Shown: positions 53,032-63,048, numbered from the stretch's first letter. The stretch is 64,000 bases of DNA from Myxococcales bacterium (GCA_016191785.1 JACPVJ010000121.1:1-64000); one strand, 5' to 3'. The notes: a model not told the origin generated them from the sequence alone. A program made the numbers and translations.

Positions 53032-53982
53032 CTACGGCGCGTACGACTCGACCGCGTTGCTCGCGCCGCCGGCGGCGGCCTCGCCACCGATCACGTACAC
53101 CCGCCCTGCGGCGGACACGACCGCGGCGCCGATGCGCGGCGTCGCCAGCGGCGGCCCGCTGGACCAGGCGCTGCCGTCCCACACGTCCACCGTGCCCGCG
53201 GCGTCCCCGCCGACCACGTACGCCTTGCCGTCGAGGACCGCGGCGCCGAGCCCGTCACGCGGGTGCGGGAAATCAGCGACGCTGGTCCAGTTGTCGCTCT
53301 TCGGCTCGTAGACGTCGACCTTGTTCGTGACGCCGCCGCTCTCGCTCTGCCCTCCCACCGCGTGGACCCACCCCGAGAGCACGAACCCGGCGAAGCCCAC
53401 CCGGGGGTTCGGGATCGCGGCCTTCACCGACCAGCCGTTCGTGGCCGGGTCGAGCACCACGCTGTCGCCCAGGAGCTTGGTGTCGCCCCGGCCGGCGACG
53501 ACGATCAACTTGCCGGCCTCGTGCTCGGCCGCGTAGCCACCGGCGCGATTGAGCAGCAGCGAGGCCACCTTCTTCCAGGCCGAGGCCCCCGGCTCGAGCA
53601 CGAAGGTCGAGTCGGTGGGGGAAGCGTCGGGGTCCGAGTAGCCGCCGACCGCGTAGAGCGCCTCGCCCACGCGGCCCAGGGCGACCCGCTCGCGCGCGAG
53701 CGGAAGCTCGGGCCCCGCCGCCCAGGTGTTCGCCGCGGGATCGTACGCGTAGACCTTCTGGCTGACCGCGCCGCCGGCGACCCCGCCGGCCACCCAGATC
53801 TTGCCGCCCAGCTCGGCGCCCGAGAGGTGCGCGATGGCCTCGGGCAGCGGCGCGTCGGTGCGCCAGGGGCCCGAGCCGCCGGCGCCGCCGGCGCCGCCGG
53901 TTCCGCTCTTGCCCGACTCGTCGTCGCTCGAGCCGCAACCCAGAACCGAAGTGCAGGCGACCAGAACCCACGTGAAACGCAT
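53032..53982 (-). CDS. Kelch-repeat lipoprotein
   Basis: A 316-residue lipoprotein (lipobox TSVLGC, Cys16) with a Gly/Ser-rich linker (about residues 25-36) and six Kelch-type repeats forming a beta-propeller. Repeats carry GG doublets and Tyr/Trp: [36 protein letters not shown] and [12 protein letters not shown] are typical. Likely surface-exposed and used for protein or polysaccharide binding; ligand unknown. It is divergent from asnS and convergent with the cyclophilin gene. Confidence 0.8.
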   Translation of the reverse strand: MRFTWVLVACTSVLGCGSSDDESGKSGTGGAGGAGGSGPWRTDAPLPEAIAHLSGAELGGKIWVAGGVAGGAVSQKVYAYDPAANTWAAGPELPLARERVALGRVGEALYAVGGYSDPDASPTDSTFVLEPGASAWKKVASLLLNRAGGYAAEHEAGKLIVVAGRGDTKLLGDSVVLDPATNGWSVKAAIPNPRVGFAGFVLSGWVHAVGGQSESGGVTNKVDVYEPKSDNWTSVADFPHPRDGLGAAVLDGKAYVVGGDAAGTVDVWDGSAWSSGPPLATPRIGAAVVSAAGRVYVIGGEAAAGGASNAVESYAP

Positions 53983-54060
53983 GGCGGCGGGACGATACCT
54001 CGCTGTCGCTTTCCCAGCCAGCCCGATTGGGTATCATCCGCGCCTTCGGTCGAGGAACGG

Positions 54061-55464
<1,404 letters not shown>

Positions 55465-55511
55465 CGACTCCCGGGTTCCATCTCGCCGAAGGCAGCTCTA
55501 GACACCGGGCT

Positions 55512-56408
55512 GTGACTCGCCGCGCTTCCACCGCCCTCGCCCTGGCCGTCTTCGCCGTCGCCGCGCCGCTTGCGGCGCAAGAGCCCCCGCCCGAGCCGCC
55601 GCCGCCGCCCGCCGAGCCGGCCCCACCGCCTCCGGCGCCGGAGCCCCCGCCGGCGCCGAACACGGCGCCGGCTCCGTCGCCTGCCGGCGAGCCCGAGGCC
55701 GCGCCTCCCGTCGCCCAAGATCCGAACCTGCCTCCGCTCGACTACTCCGCGGGCGGGCCGCCGCCGCCGCCCCCCGAGAAGCCCAGCAAGGGCTTCGAGA
55801 TGCCGCCGTGGTCGGCGCGGGTCGATCCGTTCAACTGGTTGCTCGAGGGTCGCCTGGGGCTCGAGCTCGAGGTGGGGCTGCTCGACTTCCTCTCGATCGA
55901 GGTGGTGCCCGTCTTCGTGGCGAGTCAGAAGCCACCGACCCTGAACTTCCGGGGCGCGAATGACGTGCTGCAGAAGTCCGGCGGTCTCGGCCCCCTCAGC
56001 GGTGCTTCCGTCGATCTCGGCTTTTGGCTCGATGGCAAGGTGTTCCGCGGGTACGTGATCCGCGCCGGCATCACCAACTATGGCTACGAGTATCGAACCG
56101 AGGACGACGCCGGTGTCGTCGATCAAGTCGACGTCACCGAGCGCGAGGCGTTCTTCATGTTCGGCTCCCACTCGCGCTGGGGCGCGTTCACCATCTCGGG
56201 TGGCATCGGCTTGGGGGTGCACCTGAAGAAGCAACAGCGGTGCTTCCCCAAGGGTGCCACGTCGCCCAGCCAGGCCACGAGCGAGGGCTGCGACAACCAG
56301 CTCTTGATCGCGCTGGACCGCGACGCGAAGGACGCCGTCGACCTGAACGGACCGCTGTTCCCGGCGGATCTGATCGGCCGGTTCTCGCTGGGCGTGACCT
56401 TCGACTGA
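55512..56408 (+). CDS. Exported Pro-rich outer-surface protein
   Basis: A 298-residue protein, GTG start, with a signal peptide (TALALAVFAVAAPLAA) followed by a Pro/Glu/Ala-rich disordered stretch (about residues 23-95, PPP and PAEPAPPP blocks). The last ~200 residues are beta-rich with alternating strands (VDPFNWLLEGRLGLELEVG, IRAGITNYGYEYR, FTISGGIGLGVHLKK), suggesting a small outer-membrane barrel or a sheet domain. It follows asnS by 47 bp on the same strand. Function unknown; polyproline may explain a need for factors such as EF-P or YebC. Confidence 0.6.
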   Translation: MTRRASTALALAVFAVAAPLAAQEPPPEPPPPPAEPAPPPPAPEPPPAPNTAPAPSPAGEPEAAPPVAQDPNLPPLDYSAGGPPPPPPEKPSKGFEMPPWSARVDPFNWLLEGRLGLELEVGLLDFLSIEVVPVFVASQKPPTLNFRGANDVLQKSGGLGPLSGASVDLGFWLDGKVFRGYVIRAGITNYGYEYRTEDDAGVVDQVDVTEREAFFMFGSHSRWGAFTISGGIGLGVHLKKQQRCFPKGATSPSQATSEGCDNQLLIALDRDAKDAVDLNGPLFPADLIGRFSLGVTFD

Positions 56409-56434
56409 GCCAGGCGTGCTAGGCTTTCGCCTGC

Positions 56435-56517
56435 GGCCCCGTGGCGGAACGGCAGACGCAGTCGACTTAAAATCGACGGCCCGCGAGGGCGTGAGGGTTC
56501 GACCCCCTCCGGGGCCA
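56435..56517 (+). tRNA. tRNA-Leu (anticodon TAA)
   Basis: Class II tRNA of 83 nt. The acceptor stem GGCCCCG (56435-56441) pairs with CGGGGCC (56510-56516), with discriminator A at 56517. The anticodon arm is GTCGA, loop CTTAAAA, TCGAC, giving anticodon TAA at 56468-56470 (Leu, reads UUA and likely UUG). A long variable arm follows, then the T arm GAGGG-TTCGACC-CCCTC. CCA is not encoded. A UUA-reading tRNA in a genome of this GC content would serve a rare codon. Confidence 0.95.
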
Positions 56518-57133
56518 CGCCGACAGTGCTCAGAGGCTGTGAAAGTTTCGCCTGCCGCCGGTGGTCGCGGGCGGGGCCGCTCGCGGCCCTTCCGGGGCGC
56601 CGGCAAGGAACGACGCTGAAAGAGCGCCTGTCGCGCCGTGACTCGGGGTGAGGCTCGTGGGTCCGTTGCTGGATCTGGCGCAGCAGTTGCCGTGGCGGAG
56701 ATGGGCGCGCCGCAGGGCTTCAACTCCATCCCGCACGCTCATGCGCTCGATGGCGAGACAGCGCGGCGAAGAGTCAGAGCTCGCGGCGCGGTTCCTTGCC
56801 CACGGCGCTGCCGCTACCAAGACCACAGAGGGCATCCCGTGCACGCCCACCCCGTCGGCCCCTCGGGTGTCGCGAAGCGCGTCCTTTGTTGGGGGCGTGC
56901 AGGCACCGTCCCAGCACTTCGTGTCGCGGGAGAAAGAGCGGCGTCACGTCGGATTTGTGTTGACGTACTTACAGGCGACACGCGCTCGCACTTCGTCAGG
57001 CACATCGCTCGATGCGTCGCCATCGCGCGACGATGCTTGCTGATCGCGTTTCGCGCGCGCGACGATTCGCGAAGCGTCCGGACGCTCGGAGCGCGCTCAG
57101 CGTGTCAGCAGCGAGGCTGAAAATCCCCGTGAT
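56518..57133. other. Non-coding gap next to tRNA, accessory DNA
   Basis: This 616-bp stretch has no reading frame with convincing codon use. It holds a GC-rich hairpin at 56574-56589 (GGGCCGC, TC, GCGGCCC) and the left inverted repeat arm (56798-56902). Near the HNH start, a sequence TTGACG lies in a slightly AT-richer stretch at about 56960, a weak candidate promoter. No recognisable gene remnant was found. Confidence 0.6.
56798..56902. repeat. Left arm of ~100-bp inverted repeat
   Basis: The plus-strand text from GCCCACGGCGCTGCC through CACCCCGTC and GTCGCGAAGCGCGTCC to GGGGGCGTGC matches the reverse complement of 58375-58470. By eye, identity is near 80 percent, with an 8-nt insertion (around 56858-56865) in this arm. 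It lies about 230 bp upstream of the HNH gene start. The pair encloses 57134-58366 and may define the ends of a mobile unit. Confidence 0.7.
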
Positions 57134-58366
57134 ATGCCAGTATTCATGCGCGCTCTCTCCTCGGTCTCCGATCGCGAGCTTCGCGAGCGCCTCACGGCCG
57201 CCGTCAGCGCCGAGCGCATGGCTGCCGCCGACGTCATCTATCACCTGGTGGAGTTGGACCGCCGTCAGCTCTACCGGGAGGACGCCTGCTCCTCGCTCTA
57301 CGCTTACTGCGTCGAGCGGCTCGGCTACTCCGAGGACGGCGCGACCAAGCGAATGCGCGTTGCCCGCATCTCTCAGCAGTTCCCACAGATCCTCGACGAG
57401 CTCGCGAGCGGCGCCATCCACTTGACTGGACTGTTCCTGCTCTCTGGGCACCTCACGGAAGAGAACGTCGACCGTCTGCTCGCCGAGGCTCGGGGCAAGT
57501 CCAAGCGGCAGCTCGAGGAGCTCTTGGCTCGCTGGTTTCCCAAACCCGACGTGGCGGCGACCATCACCCCGAGCGTGCCCGAGCCGGCCCAGGCGGAGCT
57601 ATCAACAATGTCCGGGGCAGGTAGCTCGGGCCCGCCGCCAGCGCCGCCGGTGCCCGCGGCCCGGGCTCGGGTCGAGCCGCTCTCCGCCACGACCTTCCGC
57701 GTGGAGTTCACTGCCAGCGCCGCGCTGCGCGACAAGCTCGAGCACGCCCGGAACCTGCTCAGCCACGCCGTCCCGAGCGGAGATCTCGCGGCGCTCATCG
57801 AGAGGGCCATCGACGAGCTCATCGCCGTCGAGACGAAGCGGCGGTCGGGGACGGGAAAGCCGCGCAAGCATCGGCAGACGAAGCCGGGCTCACGGCACGT
57901 GCCAGTGGAGGTCCAGCGCGCGGTGCGAGAGCGGGATGAAGATCAGTGCGCTTTCGTCGACGCCGAGGGGCGACGCTGCTCCGAGAAGCGCTTCTTGACC
58001 ATCGAGCACCTCGAGCCTTTCGCGCTGGGTGGGCCAACGACGGTGGAGAACTGCTGCTTGCTTTGCTCGTCTCACAACGCCTACCGAGCACGCCAGGTGT
58101 TCGGCGAAGAACACGTTGCTCGGAAGGTCGAAGAGGCTCGAGCGGACCGGGACGCCGCAGCTGCAGAGCCTGCGGAGCCCACGGAGCCTGCCGCACCTGC
58201 GGCCCCACCCGAGCGAGACGCGTTCCAGAAGGTCCAGTACGCCTTGGTGCACATGGGCTTCAAGGCGACGCAGGCAAAGCGCGCCCTCGAGGAGCTGCGC
58301 CGGCGCGGGGTCGAGCCTCAGCCCGCGCCGCTGCTCCGCGCGGCGATCACCGTGCTCATGCCTTGA
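57134..58366 (+). CDS. HNH endonuclease with RuvA-C-like tail
   Basis: A 410-residue protein with a long helical N-terminal domain (about residues 1-165) typical of multi-copy HNH genes in myxobacteria, a Pro/Ala-rich linker, a middle helix region and an HNH nuclease domain. The domain has Cys pairs QCAFVDAEG/RCSEK and CCLLC, His292 in IEHLEPF, Asn306 in VENCC and His314 in SSHNAYRA. The final segment (about residues 365-400) has VQYALVHMGFKATQAKRALEEL, resembling the RuvA C-terminal three-helix domain. It is enclosed by inverted repeats and is followed by a transposase remnant. Function unknown; nicking or mobilisation is possible. Confidence 0.75.
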   Translation: MPVFMRALSSVSDRELRERLTAAVSAERMAAADVIYHLVELDRRQLYREDACSSLYAYCVERLGYSEDGATKRMRVARISQQFPQILDELASGAIHLTGLFLLSGHLTEENVDRLLAEARGKSKRQLEELLARWFPKPDVAATITPSVPEPAQAELSTMSGAGSSGPPPAPPVPAARARVEPLSATTFRVEFTASAALRDKLEHARNLLSHAVPSGDLAALIERAIDELIAVETKRRSGTGKPRKHRQTKPGSRHVPVEVQRAVRERDEDQCAFVDAEGRRCSEKRFLTIEHLEPFALGGPTTVENCCLLCSSHNAYRARQVFGEEHVARKVEEARADRDAAAAEPAEPTEPAAPAAPPERDAFQKVQYALVHMGFKATQAKRALEELRRRGVEPQPAPLLRAAITVLMP

Positions 58367-58374
58367 GACGCGTC

Positions 58375-58470
58375 AGGCACACCCCCACAAAGGACGCGCT
58401 TCGCGACACCCGACGGGGTGGGTGTGCCCGAGTGCGCTCGGTGGCCTTGGTAGCGGCAGCGGCCGTGGGC
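58375..58470. repeat. Right arm of ~100-bp inverted repeat
   Basis: Reverse-complement match of the left arm. It starts 8 bp after the HNH stop and includes GGACGCGCTTCGCGACACCC and GTGGCCTTGGTAGCGGCAGC. Within the arm, GGCACACCC (58376-58384) pairs with GGGTGTGCC (58420-58428), so it can also fold as a hairpin with a 35-nt loop. It may act as a transcription end or a processing site as well as an element end. Confidence 0.7.
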
Positions 58471-58562
58471 ACGAGTGCTGACGAGCACCAGCAGCGTGCC
58501 TGGCTCGAAGCCGCTCGCGATTCTCGTTGCATTGCCCGAGCGCGAATGGATAGAACCTGCTC

Positions 58563-59337
58563 GTGAAGAGCTCGTCCTACTCGGACCCGAAACGCGGGGC
58601 GCGACTTCGGCAAGCCAACCGCGGGCAGCTCGCTTGGGGGCGCATCGACCTCGACGCGCAGGTGCCCTACGACCACCCAGTGCGTGCCATCGCAGCGGTC
58701 ATCGAGCGCCTCGACCTCTCCAAGCTCTACGCACGCATCGACGCCCGCGACTCGAACCCCGGCGCGCCGGCCATCGATCCCAAGCTCTTGCTCGGGCTGT
58801 GGGTGTACGCGACCAGCGAAGGGGAGAACAGTGCTCGGGAGATCCAGCGCCTGACCGAGTTGCACGCGGCCTACCGGTGGCTCTGCGGCGGGGTGTCGCA
58901 GAGCCACCACACGCTCAGCGACTTCCGCAGCACGAGCGCCGAGGTGTTCGACGACTTGCTCACGCAGGTGCTAGTGCTGCTCATGAGCCAAGACTTGGTG
59001 GAGGGGATACGCCAAGCACGACGCCATCGACGAAGCGGCTCTGCGCGACGTCACCACCTACGCCCCGCTGCCCAAGCCCCGCGACGGCTCCGAGCCCAAC
59101 CAGCCGAGGGAGGGTGACAGCAAAGCCGCCGCCGCTTGGCGGCAGCGCAGGGCTACCGACGAGGCCAAGCAGATCTACCGGCACCGGGCCGCGACCGCGG
59201 AGACCGTCAACGCGGACGCGAAAACGCACCGCGGGCTCGACTCGCTGACGCTACGTGGCCTCGACAAGGCCCTCGCCAGCGTCACGCTCTTTGCTCTCAC
59301 CTACGATATTCTGCGCGCCATCACGCTCGGCGCCTGA
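58563..59337 (+). pseudogene. IS1182-type transposase remnant
   Basis: The first ~145 codons (MKSSSYSDPKRGARLRQANR..., LLLGLWVYATSEGENSAREI) match the N-terminal region of IS1182-like DDE transposases. After ...QDLVEG at about 59005 the correct continuation changes frame by +1 to GYAKHDAIDEAAL..., which is the C-terminal part (TTYAPLPKPRDG, WRQRRATDEAKQIYRHRAATAE, RGLDKALASVTL). The catalytic middle of ~200 residues is absent. This indicates an internal deletion, so the element is dead. It begins about 90 bp after the right inverted repeat arm. Confidence 0.75.
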
Positions 59338-59501
59338 CGCCGCCGCCCTGGCAACACACCGGCGGTGTCCGAACGGGGCGCTTGCGCTACCCGTACCGAC
59401 GCCTTCCCGTCGAGCCGGGCGCTTTGCTCTCGCGCCTCGCGCTCGCCAGCTCGCGCGGACGCGGAGGCCGAAGCTCGACGAACCGATAGTTTCTCAGCCT
59501 C

Positions 59502-60080
59502 TCAGTCCACCGCCAGCCGGTCCGACCGTGCCATTCGGTACAAGAGCCAACCCCCCAGGGCGAAGGCGGCGACCATGGCCAGCGTGGCGAGGGCGCGCAG
59601 CGCGAACGCGAACGTGCCGCAATGGTTGAGCAGGTGCCACTGGGTGAGCAGCGTGTCCCAGTCGTGCAGCACCTTGTCCCCCATGCCGACCAGCGCCAGC
59701 TGGTTCTTGTTGGCGTCGTCCACATAGGTCGCGAGCTCGAAGGTGCTGAACGACAGCCACGACACGCCCACCGAGAGTCCGAACCAGTCGCGCTGGAACA
59801 GGAGCAAGTAGACGGCGACCAGCGTGGGCGCGGCGAGCTGCGTCAGGCTGCCGCCGAGCAACATCAGGGTCTGGCCGAAGGCGCTGAAGAGCAGGTGCCC
59901 GAGCTCGTGCAGCACCAGCGTGAGCCCGCCGAACCACGAGCGATACATCGGATCGAACAGGTGGCGCACACCGGCGTACACCAGGTAGAGCAACAGCGGC
60001 AGGCGCGCCCACGGCGAGCGCGAGTCGGACCAATCGCGGGCGTCGTCGACCAGGCCTTCCAGGGTGTCGCGCAGGGTCAC
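59502..60080 (-). CDS. Membrane protein with HELGH motif
   Basis: A 192-residue integral membrane protein with about four hydrophobic segments. VLHELGHLLFS (His58, Glu59, His62) is the zinc motif of M50-like site-2 proteases, but a third ligand (usually Asp) is not obvious. It could be an inner-membrane metalloprotease or a structural homologue. No signal peptide. No substrate is visible nearby. Confidence 0.6.
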   Translation of the reverse strand: MTLRDTLEGLVDDARDWSDSRSPWARLPLLLYLVYAGVRHLFDPMYRSWFGGLTLVLHELGHLLFSAFGQTLMLLGGSLTQLAAPTLVAVYLLLFQRDWFGLSVGVSWLSFSTFELATYVDDANKNQLALVGMGDKVLHDWDTLLTQWHLLNHCGTFAFALRALATLAMVAAFALGGWLLYRMARSDRLAVD

Positions 60081-60148
60081 GTCGGGCGTCGAGCTTAGAG
60101 CGTTCGGGAAGGATTGTCGTGCTACTCTCGTAGCATCCCAGGAGCACG

Positions 60149-60775
60149 GTGTTGTCGCGCTGGGACGAACTCTTCAGTCGCATGCGTCGCGTCGAGGCCG
60201 AACGGCTCGAGGCCGAGCGGCGGCAGCGCGAAGCCGAAGCGGCCATCCGCGACCACGAGGCCTGGGCCGAGGCGGCGCTGGACGAGATGTGGCGAGCCGT
60301 CATGACCGAGGTCGAGGCACGGGTGGCCGAGTTCGCCGCGTCCACCGGGCGACGCATCGACGTCGTGCGCCACCTCAGGACCCTCGAGGCCAGCACCGGC
60401 AGCGCGGCGCTCAGGATCTTGGAGCTTCGGCTCGGGGACTCGGTCGTCTACCTCTATTCCCACCACGCCGCCGGCTCGGCCGTGCACGTCCACGTGGCGC
60501 AGTGGCCCGCACCCGAGGGAAAGCACCGCCGTCACCACCGCATGATCAGCCTGCCGGTCTGTACGCTGGAGCGCGTCGCATCCCGCGACTGGGCCCTCTG
60601 CCGAGTGTCGCCGAATGCCGCGTCCCGTAGCTTGAAGGTCGAAGACGTGGTGTACCGGGCCTTCGAGCTCCTGGTCTTCGGTCTCGAGCGCTCCGATCCG
60701 CGCGTTTTGGGCCTGCGCGTAGTGAGCGACGCCGATCCGCGCTCGAGCAAGACCGTGATGCAGTTCCCCGATTGA
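60149..60775 (+). CDS. Hypothetical protein with N-terminal coiled coil
   Basis: A 208-residue soluble protein, GTG start. Residues about 10-60 form a charged helix likely to coil (RMRRVEAERLEAERRQREAEAA). The rest is mixed, with no recognised fold; it has a His-rich stretch (KHRRHHRM) and several short strands. It sits upstream of the amtB leader in the same direction, with a hairpin/T-tract between. No function is assigned. Confidence 0.55.
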   Translation: MLSRWDELFSRMRRVEAERLEAERRQREAEAAIRDHEAWAEAALDEMWRAVMTEVEARVAEFAASTGRRIDVVRHLRTLEASTGSAALRILELRLGDSVVYLYSHHAAGSAVHVHVAQWPAPEGKHRRHHRMISLPVCTLERVASRDWALCRVSPNAASRSLKVEDVVYRAFELLVFGLERSDPRVLGLRVVSDADPRSSKTVMQFPD

Positions 60776-60786
60776 AGGGCCACGGG

Positions 60787-60815
60787 GTGGGACAATGTCC
60801 CACGCGATTTTTTTT
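60787..60815 (+). terminator. Perfect palindrome followed by T8 tract
   Basis: GTGGGACA-A-TGTCCCAC (60787-60803) is an exact 8-1-8 palindrome, followed after GCGA by eight T residues (60808-60815). In RNA it could fold as GTGGGAC with a three-base loop. It begins 12 nt after the stop of the upstream gene, which fits an intrinsic terminator. The one-base centre also fits a dimeric operator for amtB. The reading as a terminator is favoured by the T-tract; the two roles are not exclusive. Confidence 0.6.
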
Positions 60816-60832
60816 CGGGCCGTGCACCTCGG

Positions 60833-60865
60833 GAACACTCGGCCGAAACACTCGCGAAACACCCG
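60833..60865 (+). promoter_or_regulatory. Three direct repeats in amtB leader
   Basis: GAACACTCG (60833-60841), GAAACACTCG (60845-60854) and GAAACACCCG (60856-60865) repeat with spacing of about 11-12 bp, close to one helical turn. They end about 18 bp before the amtB ATG. Direct repeats at helical spacing are typical binding sites for a regulator that binds cooperatively on one face of DNA. No sigma-54 -24/-12 element (TGGCAC-N5-TTGC) was found in the leader. Confidence 0.55.
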
Positions 60866-60883
60866 CGGGTCAGGCTTTCGTGC

Positions 60884-62191
60884 ATGAACGAGATCAACGG
60901 AGGCGATACCGCATGGGTATTGGTCTCGACCGCACTGGTGCTGATGATGACCCCGGGCCTGGCGCTGTTCTACGGCGGCATGGTGCGCGCGAAGAACGTG
61001 CTCTCGACGTTCATGCACAGCTTCTTCGCGATGGGCCTGGTGACGGTGGCGTGGGTGACCGTGGGCTATTCTCTCGCCTTCGGTGAGACCCGCGGGGGGC
61101 TGGTCGGTGGCTTCGGGCACCTGTTCTTGAACGGGGTCGGGCTCGAGCCCCGCGCGGGGACCACGGTGCCGCACCTGCTCTTCTGCGCGTACCAGATGAT
61201 GTTCGCGATCATCACCCCGGCGCTGATCTCGGGAGCGTATGCCGAGCGGCTGAAGTTCTCGACCTACGCCGTGTTCACCTTGCTCTGGTCGGTGCTGATC
61301 TACGCGCCGCTCTGCCACTGGGTGTGGGGCCCCGGCGGGTGGCTGCTCGGGCGCGGGGCCCTGGACTTCGCCGGCGGCACGGTGGTCCACCTGTCGTCCG
61401 GCGTCTCGGCGCTGGTGTTCGCCATCGTGCTGGGGAAGCGCTTCGGTTACCCGAAGCGGAAGGCTCCGCCGCACAACCTGACGATGACCCTGCTCGGGGC
61501 CGGCCTGCTCTGGGTCGGCTGGTTCGGCTTCAACGCCGGCTCGGCGCTGGGCGCGAACGGCCTTGCGGCGCTGGCCTTGGTCAACACCCACATCGCGGCG
61601 GCGGTGGGCGCCGTGGCCTGGGCCGGCGTCGAGTGGGTGCGACACGGCAAGCCCTCGTCCCTCGGCGTGGCGTCGGGGCTGGTGGCAGGGCTGGTGGCCA
61701 TCACGCCCGCGGCGGGCTTCGTGGGTCCGATGAGCGCGGTGGTGATCGGCCTGCTCGCAGGCGCGGCTTGCTACGGCGGCGTGCTGCTCAAGCACAAGCT
61801 CGGCTACGACGACAGCCTGGACGTCTTCGGGGTGCACGGGATCGGCGGCATCCTCGGCGCGCTGCTCACCGGCGTCTTGGCGTCGAAGGTGTGGAACCCC
61901 GCCGGCCAAGATGGCCTGATCCGTGGCGGCACCGGGGTGTTCGTCGAGCAGCTGATCGGCGTGGCTGCCGCGGCGTCGTTCGCGGCCGTGGGCACCTTCG
62001 CCTTGCTCAAGCTGCTCGACAAGGTGATGGGCCTGCGTGCGGCCAAGGACGAGGAGCTCGAAGGGCTCGACGTGACGCTGCATGGCGAAGAGGCGTTCAG
62101 CTTCGCCGAAGGCGCGGGCGCGCGCGCGTTTCTCGCGCCGGCGCCGCCGACCCCGGACGAGCGCGGCGAGCTGGTCGAGTCGGAGGCGTGA
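60884..62191 (+). CDS. amtB: Ammonium transporter AmtB
   Basis: A 435-residue inner-membrane ammonium channel. Conserved segments: MMTPGLALFYGGMVRAKNVLS, MMFAIITPALISGAYAER, the twin His in DFAGGTVVHLSSG and VFGVHGIGGILGALL, and GWFGFNAGSALGANG. About 11 TM helices. The C-terminal ~50 residues are Glu/Ala/Pro-rich and longer than the usual GlnK-binding tail. No glnK gene is adjacent, which is unusual since amtB and glnK are normally linked. Confidence 0.95.
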   Translation: MNEINGGDTAWVLVSTALVLMMTPGLALFYGGMVRAKNVLSTFMHSFFAMGLVTVAWVTVGYSLAFGETRGGLVGGFGHLFLNGVGLEPRAGTTVPHLLFCAYQMMFAIITPALISGAYAERLKFSTYAVFTLLWSVLIYAPLCHWVWGPGGWLLGRGALDFAGGTVVHLSSGVSALVFAIVLGKRFGYPKRKAPPHNLTMTLLGAGLLWVGWFGFNAGSALGANGLAALALVNTHIAAAVGAVAWAGVEWVRHGKPSSLGVASGLVAGLVAITPAAGFVGPMSAVVIGLLAGAACYGGVLLKHKLGYDDSLDVFGVHGIGGILGALLTGVLASKVWNPAGQDGLIRGGTGVFVEQLIGVAAAASFAAVGTFALLKLLDKVMGLRAAKDEELEGLDVTLHGEEAFSFAEGAGARAFLAPAPPTPDERGELVESEA

Positions 62192-62212
62192 AGGTGCCTC
62201 GTCCGGCGCGCC

Positions 62213-62995
62213 TCAGGCCGACGCGGCGCGAGCGAAATCGAGGCCGGTCAGGATGCCCTCGAGCCTGCGGTTCTTCACCGCGATGATGCGACGCGCGTCC
62301 ATGGCCCGGGCCTGTTGGGCTGCGCGATAGAGGGGGGTCTCGACGTCCAGGCAGAGCATGGCGGGCGACAGGGCCTGCTCCACCGGCGTGTCGCGAGCCA
62401 GGTCCTTCGCCTCCAGCGCCTCGATCTGGGTGAACACTCCGATCGGCCAGTCCTCTTCCATCACCACCAGGCCCGAGACGTGGGCCTTGTCCAAGCGCTC
62501 GACCGCCACCGCCACCGAATCGTCGAAGCTCACGCTGAACACCGGGTGCGACATGAAGTCGCTGATCGGCGAGGCGACCCGCTTCTCGATCACCGCGGAC
62601 ATCAGATCTTTGGTCGACACCACGCCCAGGAGCGTGCCGCCGTCCTCGACGAACAGGCGGTGAACGCGGTGGCGAAGCATCAATTTGGCGGCTTCGGACA
62701 GGGGCGTGTCCGCCGTGATGGTGAGCACGTCGGGCTCCATGACCTCGTGCACCGCTTTGCGGGGCAGCACCAACACGCTCGCGCCGCTGCGGGTGCTGGC
62801 CTGACGCCTGCCCAGGCGCAGGAGGTCGGTCCGGGACACCACGCCGACCAAGCGCTGCCGCTCGTCCACCACCGCGACTGCGGAAAACGCCCGGCTCGAC
62901 AGCGCTGCCTGAACCCGATCGAGCTCGTCCGTGGGGAGTACGGATTCGACGGCCGTCGTCATGTAGGCGCTGACCGGCAACGCGAAGTGGCTCAT
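62213..62995 (-). CDS. Protein with four CBS motifs
   Basis: A 260-residue cytosolic protein made of four CBS motifs (two Bateman modules): AYMTTAVESVLPTDELDRVQAAL, EVMEPDVLTITADTPLSEAAKLM, FMSHPVFSVSFDDSVAVAVERL and ALSPAMLCLDVETPLYRAAQQA, each with a G-x-(V/I)-x-x-x-D segment. Such proteins sense adenine nucleotides. No fused effector domain. It is convergent with amtB, 21 bp away. Confidence 0.85.
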   Translation of the reverse strand: MSHFALPVSAYMTTAVESVLPTDELDRVQAALSSRAFSAVAVVDERQRLVGVVSRTDLLRLGRRQASTRSGASVLVLPRKAVHEVMEPDVLTITADTPLSEAAKLMLRHRVHRLFVEDGGTLLGVVSTKDLMSAVIEKRVASPISDFMSHPVFSVSFDDSVAVAVERLDKAHVSGLVVMEEDWPIGVFTQIEALEAKDLARDTPVEQALSPAMLCLDVETPLYRAAQQARAMDARRIIAVKNRRLEGILTGLDFARAASA

Positions 62996-63048
62996 GTCCG
63001 CCGTCTTAGCAGGAACCGGGAGCGGCGTGAGTGCGATACTGTCCGGGC

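Noticed and set aside
56574-56589. tRNA terminator hairpin
   Set aside because: A GC-rich hairpin exists but no T-tract follows; kept only as a note in the gap entry.
56518-56600. Possible attachment-site copy (TCCGGGGC) after the tRNA 3' end
   Set aside because: Only eight consecutive bases match near 56590; too short to call a duplicated att site.
56530-57120. Small reading frames in the tRNA-HNH gap
   Set aside because: Several overlapping frames on both strands, no RBS, no recognisable motif; codon use not convincing.
60776-60883. Sigma-54 promoter for amtB
   Set aside because: No TGGCAC-N5-TTGC element found in the leader.
60122-62083. Long minus-strand frame opposite amtB
   Set aside because: It mirrors the codons of amtB; amtB itself has strong family motifs, so the opposite frame is a high-GC artefact.
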